A stretch of 64,000 bases of DNA, taken from positions 1 to 64,000 of the forward strand of contig CAZUHB010000030.1 in assembly GCA_964620445.1 (NCBI GenBank), in the 5' to 3' direction. Within the stretch, counting starts at the first letter, position 1. Each line of letters begins with the position of its first letter. The notes below the pieces were generated by a model, which saw nothing but the letters and a program-made list of their open reading frames with translations, ran no database searches and was not told where the DNA came from. Source of the stretch: CAZUHB01 sp964620445 (GTDB lineage Bacteria; Planctomycetota; B15-G4; CAYZWU01). The position numbers were made by a program, and so were the translations under genes. Below, in pieces: positions 8,913 through 16,763 of the stretch.

Positions 8913-9818
8913 TTATCCTCGAGATACCAGATACTCCAGAAAGACCCGGCAAGCAGGCGACCTGGTGCGGCTCGTATGGGTGACCAGATAAAAAAACCTG
9001 GTGAATTTGACTCCCCGGATCGGAAGCGTTCTGAAGAGCCCGTTCTTGACCTCGTCCTCGACCGCCCTCCTTGAAAGGATCGACACGCCGAGTCCTTCCT
9101 TGATTCCCTGCTTGACCGCCTCTGTGCTGCCAAGTTTGCAGACGGTGTTGAGGTCGTTGATCCGGATCCCCTTCGTCTTGAAAACCCTCTCCAAGAGCTG
9201 GCGCGTTCCCGATCCCTTCTCTCGCAGAATAAAGGATTCCTCGATCGCCTTCTTCAGGCTGAGGCCGCTTTTGGATTTCGCGTGCTCGTGGTCCGCCGGG
9301 ACAACGAGGACCAGCTCGTCCTCCCAGAGCTTCCTGACCGTGAGAGCCCGGTCCGTGGGGCGCGAGCCCACGACTCCGACCTCGACGAGGTCCTGTCTCA
9401 CATGGTCGACGATTCTCTGCGAGTCTCCGATCGTGGAGGTGACTTGGACCTCCGGGTAGCGGCTCTTGAACCGGCCGATCAGGGAGGGAAGGATATAGGT
9501 TCCCGGAATCGTGCTTCCTCCGATCGACAGTCCGCCCTTGACACGGTCGGTGAGTTTGTGAAGCGCTCTCTTTGCCCTCTCCCTGAGAGCCAGCATCTCC
9601 CGAGCGTAGTCGAGAAAGGTCTTTCCCTCGGCGGTCAGGAAAACCCTCCTCCCTTTTCTGTCGAGCAGCCTGGCGCCCAGGGTCCGCTCGAGCGAGGCGA
9701 CGTGGGCGCTCGCCGTGGGCTGCGTCAACGACATGGCCTTGGCTGCCTCGGAAAAGCTGCCGAGGCGGACGACGTGGCAGAAGATCTCCACCTCTTTCAG
9801 GTCGAAGTCGGTTTTCAT
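8913..9818 (-). CDS. LysR-family regulator of the selenium cluster
   Basis: This is a 301-residue LysR protein. The N-terminal winged helix-turn-helix (about 1-65) includes SFSEAAKAMSLTQPTASAHV and the ligand-binding domain runs from about 90 to the end. The start at 9818 overlaps the stop of the DUF3343 gene (ATGA) with GGGAG just upstream, preferred over 9833. It is the last gene of the porin-YedE-YedF-desulfurase-DUF3343 operon. LysR proteins of this CysB-like type are known beside yedE/yedF selenium genes in anaerobes, so a role in sensing selenium or sulfur status is likely. The ligand and operators are not visible. Confidence 0.9.
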   Translation of the reverse strand: MKTDFDLKEVEIFCHVVRLGSFSEAAKAMSLTQPTASAHVASLERTLGARLLDRKGRRVFLTAEGKTFLDYAREMLALRERAKRALHKLTDRVKGGLSIGGSTIPGTYILPSLIGRFKSRYPEVQVTSTIGDSQRIVDHVRQDLVEVGVVGSRPTDRALTVRKLWEDELVLVVPADHEHAKSKSGLSLKKAIEESFILREKGSGTRQLLERVFKTKGIRINDLNTVCKLGSTEAVKQGIKEGLGVSILSRRAVEDEVKNGLFRTLPIRGVKFTRFFYLVTHTSRTRSPACRVFLEYLVSRG

Positions 9819-10045
9819 CCTCGCTCCCAGCAATGGAATCCTTCCACGGGCACGCTCTTGTCTTGAAGAACAGCCTCGGCCTTATGGCGATCCCCCCAGG
9901 CCAGGCAGATCGAGATCCCGCAGTTCGCGCTGAACTCCCGCGGTACGGGTATGGCGTCCGGTTCGAACCCGGCGGCCTTGAGAATCTTTTCGCCCTTCAG
10001 GGCGTGATGGGTCGAGTGGAAGAGGATCAGGCAATGTGTGGTCAT
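9815..10045 (-). CDS. DUF3343 (putative Se/S-binding) small protein
   Basis: This 76-residue protein matches the DUF3343 pattern: an N-terminal LILFHSTHHALKGEKIL segment, a central FSANCGISICLAW with two cysteines, and a C-terminal tail containing a further cysteine. The family is almost always found beside yedE, yedF and a selenium-associated cysteine desulfurase, as here, and is thought to take part in selenium handling. The biochemical role is not established. It starts two bases after the stop of the desulfurase-like gene and overlaps the LysR start. It is too short to be recognised except by this context and the cysteine pattern. Confidence 0.85.
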   Translation of the reverse strand: MTTHCLILFHSTHHALKGEKILKAAGFEPDAIPVPREFSANCGISICLAWGDRHKAEAVLQDKSVPVEGFHCWERG

Positions 10046-10047
10046 TT

Positions 10048-11202
10048 TCAACCTTTTCGGAAATGGGAGGTCGTTTCCTTCACCGCCTGGACAGCGCGGG
10101 CCACGTCGTCTTCGTCGTTGAGGCAGCTCACGCTGAATCTGACGGTGCCCTCGGGAAAAGTTCCCATGGTCTTGTGAGCAGATGGGGCGCACTGAAGGCC
10201 CACCCGTGTCATGATGCCATACTCCCTGTCGAGACGGTAGCCCACGTCGCTGGGCTCGATCCCTTCGACTCTGAAGGCCACGACTCCGATCCGCCTGTCC
10301 GGATCGCGGGGTCCGTGGATGTGGACCCCGCTGATCGCGGAGAGTCCCTCGATCAGATGCCGGGTGAACAATCCTTCCTGTTTCCTGATCCGGTCCAGTC
10401 CTTTTTCCCGGAGGTACCTTATTCCGGCGCCCAGTCCGGCGATCCCCACGGTGTTCATGGTGCCGCTCTCGTACCTGTCCGGAAGGAAATCGGGATGTGT
10501 TTCGAACTCGGAATTGCTTCCCGTACCTCCCTGAACGAGGGGCGTCATCTCCACGCCCTCTCCGATACACAATCCCCCCACGCCTTGCGGGCCCAGCAGA
10601 CTCTTGTGGCCCGTGAAAGCCAGTAAGTCGATGCAGTCGTCCACCATGCGGATCGGGATCACGCCCGCGGTCTGGGCGGCGTCCAGGAGGAAAAGCGCGC
10701 CCTTTGCGCGGCTCGTCTTCCCGATGTCGCTGATCGGCATCAGGGTTCCGGTCACGTTCGATGCGTGCATCACGGCTACCAACCTGGTGTTCTCCCGAAA
10801 ACTCTTCTCGAAGGTTCGAAGGGGGAAAGTTCCGTCCCGGCCGCATCCGACGATGGTGATCTCCACTCCAGCGGTTTCCTCGAGAAACCTCAGGGGCCGC
10901 ATCACCGAGTTGTGCTCCATGGAGCTCACGATGACGTGGTCGCCCGGCTTCAGGATTCCCTTCAGCGCCAGGTTGATGGCGTGAGTGGCGTTCTGTGTGA
11001 ACAGGACGCGCTCCGACGAACTCACGCCGAAGAGTTCGGCCACTGCCTCGCGTGTTTCGAGAACGACGCGGCCCGCCTCGATCGACAGGGAATGGCCCGA
11101 CCGGCCGGGATTGGCCCCGATGCGGCGCATGAAGAAGTCGATCGCCTCGTGGACCGGTTCCGGCTTCGGCCAGGACGTGGATGCGTTGTCGAGATAGATC
11201 AT
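10048..11202 (-). CDS. cysteine desulfurase-like PLP enzyme of the selenium cluster
   Basis: This is a class V aminotransferase-fold enzyme of 384 residues. The PLP lysine is Lys200 in FTGHKSLLGPQG, the ring-stacking histidine is His97 (SSMEHNSV), the cofactor aspartate lies in LLDAAQTAG near 174, and a candidate active-site cysteine is Cys338 in RVGLQCAPSAHK. It belongs to the branch typically encoded with yedE/yedF, thought to release selenium (or sulfur) from cysteine or selenocysteine for delivery to a carrier. It overlaps the YedF gene by four bases, which supports handover to that TusA-like protein. Substrate preference is inference. Confidence 0.92.
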   Translation of the reverse strand: MIYLDNASTSWPKPEPVHEAIDFFMRRIGANPGRSGHSLSIEAGRVVLETREAVAELFGVSSSERVLFTQNATHAINLALKGILKPGDHVIVSSMEHNSVMRPLRFLEETAGVEITIVGCGRDGTFPLRTFEKSFRENTRLVAVMHASNVTGTLMPISDIGKTSRAKGALFLLDAAQTAGVIPIRMVDDCIDLLAFTGHKSLLGPQGVGGLCIGEGVEMTPLVQGGTGSNSEFETHPDFLPDRYESGTMNTVGIAGLGAGIRYLREKGLDRIRKQEGLFTRHLIEGLSAISGVHIHGPRDPDRRIGVVAFRVEGIEPSDVGYRLDREYGIMTRVGLQCAPSAHKTMGTFPEGTVRFSVSCLNDEDDVARAVQAVKETTSHFRKG

Positions 11203-11408
11203 CGTTTCAGTACCAGGCTGTATCCGTCCAACGTGGCCTGAGACACAACCGAGTATCCCTTGGAACCGGCCAGGCGGGTCACGTTCTCCCTGGCCACCTC
11301 GTTGTCCACGAGGACGATGATCTCCTCGCCCGGATTGCGGTCAATCGCCTTCTCGGCCTTGACAACCGGTATCGGACAGGACAGTCCTCTCGCGTCGACC
11401 TCGATCAT
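11199..11408 (-). CDS. yedF: YedF/TusA-family sulfur or selenium carrier
   Basis: This 69-residue TusA-fold protein begins IEVDARGLSCPIPVVKAEKA and carries the family CPxP motif with the carrier cysteine at position 11. It would hold sulfur or selenium as a persulfide or perselenide. Full-length selenium-associated YedF proteins often have a second domain; this one is the TusA domain alone, with DUF3343 encoded separately. It lies 10 bases after yedE and overlaps the desulfurase-like gene (ATGA), consistent with a relay from transporter through carrier to enzyme. Confidence 0.9.
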   Translation of the reverse strand: MIEVDARGLSCPIPVVKAEKAIDRNPGEEIIVLVDNEVARENVTRLAGSKGYSVVSQATLDGYSLVLKR

Positions 11409-11418
11409 CTTCAGCCTC

Positions 11419-12492
11419 CTAATCCTCTCGATTGAAAATCCCGATGATGATGACGATCACCAGGCCCAGAAGGACTGCCCCTTTCCCATGGATCGAGGCA
11501 GCCTTGACCAGCCCGAAGTTGTGGGCCACGGCCGCGCCGGCGATCATTCCGAATATGGTGAGGGCCGAGTCGGTGTTGCCGTTCCCGGCAAGAACGAGCT
11601 GCCTGAAGGGGCATCCGCCGAGCAGCACCGAGCCGAGCCCGACGAGCGCCATGCCGAGAAAGTTCCAGACGTGGGCGGTGTGGGCGATCGGCTGGTTCTC
11701 GAAACCCAGGTTGAAGCTTCCGAGAAGGAGGTTGCCGGCCAGGCCCACAACGAAAATGGCCACGAAGCCCGACAGGAGCAGGCCGCTGCGGATCAGGATC
11801 AGGTCCCTGATTCCGCCCGCGAGGCAGAGCCGCGACCGCTGGGCCAGGATGCCGACGAGAAGGCCGATGCCGAGTGAGATGGCGATGCCGATCCCCTGGG
11901 TGGTTGCGGTTCCCTCGCATCCGGGATGCCCTTTCGTTCCCACGAAAACAGGACCGCCCTCCTTGAATGCGGGAAGGAGAACAACGAGCAGCAGCAGCCC
12001 GGCCATCACGCCCGGCATCACGAAGGACTCCGCTTTTCGCTGCTTGCGGGTCCTGCCCAGGTTGAATCCCGCCCTGAGAAGAATCACGCCGAATCCGATC
12101 CCGCATGTGAAGCCGACGAGCGCCGTCAGGGCATTGAGGTCGCCCGCGCCGAGGCGCAGGATCATCCTGAGCGGACACCCCAGAAAAGCGAGGGCCCCGA
12201 TCATCACCAGCATGGCCAGCAGAAACCGGAGCGCCGATGACGAACCGCCCTCGGGCCGGAATTCCCTGGTGAAAAGGGCTGTGAAGAAGGCTCCGAGAAG
12301 GATCCCGATGATCTCGGGCCGGATCCAGGCGGTGGCGTGAAAGTCGTGGAGGCCGAGGGCGCCCGCGATGTCCCGCTCGAAGCAGGCCACGCAGAAACCC
12401 ATGTTGGCCGGATTGCCGAGCCGAACCAGGACGATCGAGGCGAGGCCGATGATGCAACCGGCGATCAGTAATGTGACCAGTTCTTTTCGCAT
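11419..12492 (-). CDS. yedE: YedE-family putative selenium transporter
   Basis: This 357-residue polytopic membrane protein has about ten hydrophobic helices. It shows the conserved cysteine signatures of the YeeE/YedE transport family: GFCVACF near 32-38, GCPLR, the central SRLCLAGGIRD and a second GCPFRQL. YeeE proteins move thiosulfate; the branch encoded with selenium genes is thought to move a selenium compound. It follows the porin by 10 bases and precedes yedF by 10, so import across both membranes and hand-off to a carrier are encoded in series. The transported species is inferred from context. Confidence 0.92.
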   Translation of the reverse strand: MRKELVTLLIAGCIIGLASIVLVRLGNPANMGFCVACFERDIAGALGLHDFHATAWIRPEIIGILLGAFFTALFTREFRPEGGSSSALRFLLAMLVMIGALAFLGCPLRMILRLGAGDLNALTALVGFTCGIGFGVILLRAGFNLGRTRKQRKAESFVMPGVMAGLLLLVVLLPAFKEGGPVFVGTKGHPGCEGTATTQGIGIAISLGIGLLVGILAQRSRLCLAGGIRDLILIRSGLLLSGFVAIFVVGLAGNLLLGSFNLGFENQPIAHTAHVWNFLGMALVGLGSVLLGGCPFRQLVLAGNGNTDSALTIFGMIAGAAVAHNFGLVKAASIHGKGAVLLGLVIVIIIGIFNRED

Positions 12493-12502
12493 GATTTTCC
12501 TT

Positions 12503-13648
12503 TCAAAATCCGACCGCCATCTGGAAGGTCACGATGCCTACGCTGCTCATGGGGCCCTCGTGGTCGACATTGGTGTAGTCGAGGCTGACCTTGGCGTTGT
12601 GGCCCTTGACATAGTAGTTGATTCCGGCGCACCGGTAGTCGGTATCGGACTTGCCGTCAACGTTGACCGTCTCGAAGCGCACGTAGGGCTGGATCCGGCC
12701 AGGGCCGATCTTGCCCGGTAGGAGGTAGCCCGCCTGGGCGTACCAGTTCTCGGCGTTGTCGCCCGCGGCGAGGTTGGAGAAGTTGTGCGTCTGGGTGCAC
12801 TTGTTGATGTCGACGAAGGCTGCCTCGGCCGTGACAGCACCACCGCCCACGGGGTGGTCGAAGAAGAAATCGGCTGTCCACACCCTGTTGTCCTCGTTCT
12901 GCATGTTGTTCAGGGTCAGGTCGTTCTGGGTGTCGTAGCCGAGGCCGAGGCTGAGAACCTTCTTCTTTCCCAGGTAGGTGCCCTTGTTGAACCATCCCGT
13001 CTCGGGATCGAGCAGGTTGATTGCGACGCGGCCCACGTAGCGGAGGCTGTCGTCGGGATTGTTGTCGTTCTCCACCCCCTCGGACACCATGAGCCTGTGC
13101 TGAAGAAGGCCGTCCAGGAGGTGGCCCCAGAGGGTCACGCCGTCGTCGCGGCCCACCTTGCCGGCGTAAAAGATGTTGCCCCGCACTCCGCCCTGCAGGA
13201 AGGGAAGATCTGTGGTGAGAAGCGCCTTGGTCGACGTGGTGCCGTAGTTGCGGGTGAGGGGGATGTACATCCTGCCCACCTGGAGGTTGAGGGCCTTGTC
13301 CAGCTTGAGAGTGATCCACAGGTCTCGGAACGCCACGCCGCTGCCGAGCCCCATCGAGGGATTGTCCAGCCCCTCCTGGCCGATCCTGTCCGCGGCGATG
13401 TGGGTGAAGAAACCGAGGTGGGGATTCACCTGCCCCTTGACGCAGAGGTAGGCCCTTCGCAGCATGAAGTCACTCGTTTCGTTCTCCTTGCCCTTCCCGT
13501 TCACGTACTGGCCCCAGGCCTGGGTCCAGAAGCTGATGTCGATCTTGACCTCATCGTCGATCTCGATCTCGGCTCCTCCCCGGAGTGGATTTGCCGTCGC
13601 GAAAAAAAGAATGATCGGCACGAGCAGGGCACACAATCCGGATTTCAT
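12503..13648 (-). CDS. outer-membrane porin, ExtI/phosphate-selective-porin-like
   Basis: This 381-residue exported protein has an N-terminal signal and a C-terminal phenylalanine (FQMAVGF), typical of outer-membrane barrels. It is rich in alternating beta-strands such as RVWTADFFFDHP and GAVTAEAAFVDI. It resembles OprO/OprP-type porins and the ExtI-like porins linked to selenite uptake in Geobacter. AAGGAGGAATCAG precedes the ATG. It leads the yedE operon and is preceded by a long structured leader. Selenium-oxyanion uptake is inferred from gene order. Confidence 0.85.
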   Translation of the reverse strand: MKSGLCALLVPIILFFATANPLRGGAEIEIDDEVKIDISFWTQAWGQYVNGKGKENETSDFMLRRAYLCVKGQVNPHLGFFTHIAADRIGQEGLDNPSMGLGSGVAFRDLWITLKLDKALNLQVGRMYIPLTRNYGTTSTKALLTTDLPFLQGGVRGNIFYAGKVGRDDGVTLWGHLLDGLLQHRLMVSEGVENDNNPDDSLRYVGRVAINLLDPETGWFNKGTYLGKKKVLSLGLGYDTQNDLTLNNMQNEDNRVWTADFFFDHPVGGGAVTAEAAFVDINKCTQTHNFSNLAAGDNAENWYAQAGYLLPGKIGPGRIQPYVRFETVNVDGKSDTDYRCAGINYYVKGHNAKVSLDYTNVDHEGPMSSVGIVTFQMAVGF

Positions 13649-13679
13649 CTGATTCCTCCTTCTCGAGACCAGGCGTGTC

Positions 13680-13793
13680 TATCATGAAGTGAGAACAGTT
13701 CCAGGCTTCCGCTGTTCCGGAAGGGTCACCGTTCTCATTGCTGATGGCGGGCGATTCGCTCCAGTACCTCCTTGGAGACTCGCCTGCCTTGTC
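13680..13793 (-). promoter_or_regulatory. structured 5' leader of the porin/yedE operon
   Basis: Two stem-loops occupy the untranslated leader on the minus strand. The first has a 9-bp stem (13746-13754 with 13780-13788, one G-U pair), an internal loop and a 5-bp inner stem (13759-13763 with 13773-13777). The second has a perfect 7-bp outer stem (13690-13696 with 13731-13737) and a 6-bp inner stem (13706-13711 with 13718-13723). The six-base apical loop CTGTTC (13712-13717) is complementary to GAACAG at 13693-13698, which overlaps the outer stem. This allows a pseudoknot or two competing folds, a pattern seen in riboswitches and attenuators. I cannot match it to a known riboswitch class. Confidence 0.5.
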
Positions 13794-13819
13794 ACTCCAG
13801 GCCGCACGACATGACAACA

Positions 13820-13825
13820 ATTATA
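13820..13825 (-). promoter_or_regulatory. perfect -10 box TATAAT upstream of the structured leader
   Basis: TATAAT on the minus strand lies about 170 bases before the porin start codon. A good -35 hexamer at 17 bases is not seen. If used, the transcript would begin near 13812 and include both leader stem-loops. Confidence 0.4.
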
Positions 13826-13868
13826 ATAAAATAAATAACAGACATCGAAAAAATCTATACAATGAGAT

Positions 13869-13897
13869 TTTCTAATATATACAGAGCCCCCTGTCAA
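13869..13897 (-). promoter_or_regulatory. candidate sigma-70 promoter upstream of the porin operon
   Basis: On the minus strand a perfect TTGACA (13897-13892) is followed after 17 bases by TAGAAA (13874-13869). It lies just past the selB stop in an AT-rich stretch that stands out from the GC-rich surroundings. It would start the porin/yedE operon. Confidence 0.45.
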
Positions 13898-13910
13898 CCG
13901 GTATCGGCCT

Positions 13911-15887
13911 TCAATTCGAATTCTTGTTCTTCTGAAACTCGCTTTTCGTCAGCTGACGCTTGTTTCCCACCCAGCAGGTCAGGCCGATACTGTCGAAGTG
14001 GTCCAGGAGCGGAATGATCCACTTTCGCGTCGTGCTGAAACGGTCGCGGATCGCCGAGAAATTGACCTCGCCGTACTCAGTGATGATCTCCACCACGCAG
14101 TCGCGCATCGCCTCGTAGATCGAGGGATGGAAGACGAAGGCCGCCACCTTGACGAGGCGTTTCATCTCGACCATGGTTCGGATCGTCGATTCCGCGGCTT
14201 CGGTCGTGATGGATTTTTCCACGTCGGCGTTTTCCGCTGCGATTTCATTCGCGATCTCGCCGGCGAGATCGCCGATGAGCGGAGGGGTGGCTCCGTACTT
14301 CCGGATACGCTCCTCGATCCCATCCATCAGGACGAGATCCGCGTCAGTCACTTCGGGAACGAAACCGGCCAGCCGCACGAGACCTCCCTTGGCTCTTTCC
14401 ACGAGACCATGCCTGCTCAGGACATCGAGGAATCCGAAGAGATGTTTGCCCTCCAGGCCGGTGATGTCCTTGACGATCCCCGTTGAGACATAAGCGCTGA
14501 GGGGATTCTTGCGGTGCGCCTCTTCGAGACCGCTCTGCACCTTGCCTGCAAGACGATCGAAGTGTTCCCTGTGCGCGAAGAGATCGTTGTGGACCTCCAC
14601 GACCTCGTGCCGGTTCCGCAACCTGGTCACGGCGTCGGCGATCTGGCCGCGGGGGAAGTTGAGCGCAATGGATAGATCCCGGGAGGACAGAAAGATGTCC
14701 CCGTGGTTGCGCGCTTCCATGGCGATCATGGCTTCCAGGTCGCCGGCGCAATCCCGTCTGGCAGCCACCCGTCTCAGAATGTACTCCTTGAAACGCTTGA
14801 GCTTGATCGGGGTCAGCCCCACGATCGTGCCGCCGCCCAAGGTGAGCGCGGGCGAGTTGAGCCTGAGAATGAAGCGGTCGCCCGGAACGACCACGACAGG
14901 ATCTCTCAATCGCAGCTGGACCGGAGCCGAATCGCCCGGTTCGACAGCCTTTCTGTCGAGGAGGACGATCGTGGCCAGCACTTCGGCCGTACCGGTGTGG
15001 ACCTTCACACCTGTCATGTTATCGAGCGGCGCCCGCGCGCTTTCGGCCAGATGGAATTCCGCCTCGAAGTAGAGCGTGCTCCTGAAGGAACGGGGCGCTG
15101 CCGCCACCTGTCCCCGGTGCAGGGCGTGGTAGTCCACGTCGGAGATGTTGAGCGCCACCCTGTGTCCGGCCCGCGCCAGCTCGCACGATTCGTTGTAGGC
15201 TTGAATGTTGCGGATCTTGCCTTTCGTCCCGAGGGGAAAGATCTCCATCTGATCGCCCACCCGGGCTGTCCCGCTAACCGGAACACCGGTGACGACCGTT
15301 CCGAATCCGTTCCGCGTGAAGGCGCGTTGGATCGGCATCCGGAAGGCACCGGTGACTGCGGCCGGATCGACCGACGCGATGGCTTTATCGACGGTATTCC
15401 GGAGATGATCGATCCCTTTTCCGGTGAGTGACGATACAGGAATGATGGGAGCGCCATCGAGAAAGGTCTCATGCAAGAAGTCGCGGACCTCCTCGGTGGC
15501 CAGCTCGATAATCTCCCCGTCCACGAGATCGGTCTTGGTGAGGGCGATCACGCCTTTCTCGATCCCGAGATAGGTCATGATCATCAGGTGCTCGCGCGTC
15601 TGGGGCATGACACCGTCGTCGGCAGCCACGACGAGGAGAACCAGATCGATGGACGCGGCGCCCGCCACCATGTTCTTGACGAATTTTTCGTGTCCGGGCA
15701 CGTCGATGACGCCCACTCTGAGCCCACTCGCTGTTTCGTAGTCGGAGTAACCCAGGTCGATCGTCATCCCCCGTTCTTTTTCTTCCTTGAGGCGGTCCGG
15801 ATGGACCCCGGTGAGCCGGCGGATCAGCTCGGACTTGCCGTGGTCGATGTGGCCGGCGGTTCCCATGGTGATGTTGTGGATTTTCAT
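13911..15887 (-). CDS. selB: selenocysteine-specific elongation factor SelB
   Basis: SelB delivers Sec-tRNA to UGA codons followed by a SECIS hairpin. This 658-residue protein has the GTPase motifs GHIDHGKS at 12-19, DVPGH at 62-66 and TKTD at 117-120. EF-Tu-like domains 2 and 3 follow to about 375. The C-terminal half consists of winged-helix domains, as expected for the SECIS-binding part (ending WVGNKRQLTKSEFQKNKN). Length is normal. Its start overlaps the stop of the HdrA-N-like gene (ATGA). selA, selD and the selenocysteine tRNA are not in the window. Its presence means UGA can be recoded in this organism, which bears on the interrupted gene at 46609-47937. Confidence 0.96.
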   Translation of the reverse strand: MKIHNITMGTAGHIDHGKSELIRRLTGVHPDRLKEEKERGMTIDLGYSDYETASGLRVGVIDVPGHEKFVKNMVAGAASIDLVLLVVAADDGVMPQTREHLMIMTYLGIEKGVIALTKTDLVDGEIIELATEEVRDFLHETFLDGAPIIPVSSLTGKGIDHLRNTVDKAIASVDPAAVTGAFRMPIQRAFTRNGFGTVVTGVPVSGTARVGDQMEIFPLGTKGKIRNIQAYNESCELARAGHRVALNISDVDYHALHRGQVAAAPRSFRSTLYFEAEFHLAESARAPLDNMTGVKVHTGTAEVLATIVLLDRKAVEPGDSAPVQLRLRDPVVVVPGDRFILRLNSPALTLGGGTIVGLTPIKLKRFKEYILRRVAARRDCAGDLEAMIAMEARNHGDIFLSSRDLSIALNFPRGQIADAVTRLRNRHEVVEVHNDLFAHREHFDRLAGKVQSGLEEAHRKNPLSAYVSTGIVKDITGLEGKHLFGFLDVLSRHGLVERAKGGLVRLAGFVPEVTDADLVLMDGIEERIRKYGATPPLIGDLAGEIANEIAAENADVEKSITTEAAESTIRTMVEMKRLVKVAAFVFHPSIYEAMRDCVVEIITEYGEVNFSAIRDRFSTTRKWIIPLLDHFDSIGLTCWVGNKRQLTKSEFQKNKNSN

Positions 15888-16150
15888 GGTAATACTCCCA
15901 TCATCAGGCGAGGCGCTTTGTGCCGCTGGCTCAGGGTATTTTGTTTCTCTTCCTCCTCGGTGAGCACCGTGACGGTGTTCCTGATCTCGTTCTGGCCGGG
16001 CTCGGCGCAGGTGTAAATGTTTCTGATGGCGACGACGACTCGGTCGAGCGTTTCCGAGAACTCCGCAACGGCGGCCATGTCCACCGTTCCGGCGATGTTG
16101 AGTCCGCAGTCGCAGACGAAGACACCGATTCTGAGTTCCTTTTCAACCAC
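15884..16150 (-). CDS. free-standing HdrA N-terminal-domain-like protein
   Basis: This 88-residue product starts at a GTG with GGAGG seven bases upstream. Residues about 7-55 match the N-terminal domain of HdrA, the flavin subunit of heterodisulfide-reductase complexes: RIGVFVCDCGLNIAG then IYTCAEPGQNEIRN. After that the similarity stops, and the tail (TEEEEKQNTLSQRHKAP) is not HdrA-like. The FAD/NAD and ferredoxin domains of a 350-650-residue HdrA are absent. It is either a truncated remnant or a real single-domain cysteine protein. It is tightly coupled to selB, which argues it is translated. Function is unknown. Confidence 0.7.
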   Translation of the reverse strand: MVEKELRIGVFVCDCGLNIAGTVDMAAVAEFSETLDRVVVAIRNIYTCAEPGQNEIRNTVTVLTEEEEKQNTLSQRHKAPRLMMGVLP

Positions 16151-16763
16151 TGGTAATCCTCCTTCCCAGACGGTTTGGATTTCGACGGAATGCGGCCGCA
16201 AGGGCCGGATCATTTCTGCAGATGGATGATCAGTGCAAGTTGCGGATGGGAAGGAGAAGCCCGGGAAGGATCAGGCTTGGTTTTTCAGGAAAGAAATATC
16301 AGGAAAGAGACCTCGACGCCCCGAGGGCGTTCCACGATGCTCCCTGAAGCTCCTGCCGTCCCACTTCGATAGAAGTGCGCACCCTGTGCGCATCAGCAGT
16401 GAGCTTCCAGCGTCATGTCCGGCCTGGAGTGTTCGGCACCGTGGGGCCGAGCATCATGAAAATCACCCCCTCTCGGGTCGTGGCGAAGGTGTCAAAAAGA
16501 CATGATCGAGTCCTAGTTTCTCGATCCGTTCCTGTTTTGTACCAAAGATTCTAACGGACTGCAAATGTCCGACCGTGGCGGATGTTCGGAAATGGGCGAA
16601 TCGATCAGCCGCCTTCCGTCTCCTTTTCGCTTGTCTTGTTGGATCGAAAGCAGCAGTTTGTCGATGGCCTACTTGCAGGGTGGATCTTTTTGGTTGCCAT
16701 CATTTACACTGTCTGCTTGACCGCCGGGCTCTGATCGTGACCGCGTGAAATAAGGAAGATCTT
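16151..16763. other. 613-bp gene-free region between the selB operon and the spermidine synthase gene
   Basis: I find no convincing gene or tRNA here. It must contain the promoters of the leftward HdrA-N/selB operon and the rightward spermidine synthase gene. One compact hairpin stands out: a perfect 7-bp stem TGCGCAC (16376-16382) and GTGCGCA (16386-16392) with a 3-base loop, a possible operator or RNA stem. Confidence 0.5.

Noticed and set aside
15884..15886. UGA at the end of the HdrA-N-like gene as a second selenocysteine codon
   Set aside because: Readthrough would run antiphase into selB with no conserved sequence, and no SECIS-like hairpin follows at the right distance.
16151..16763. 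Selenocysteine tRNA near selB
   Set aside because: No TTCAAA-type anticodon loop with flanking stem or TTCGA-type T-loop pairing could be found on either strand; the same holds for 13649-13910.
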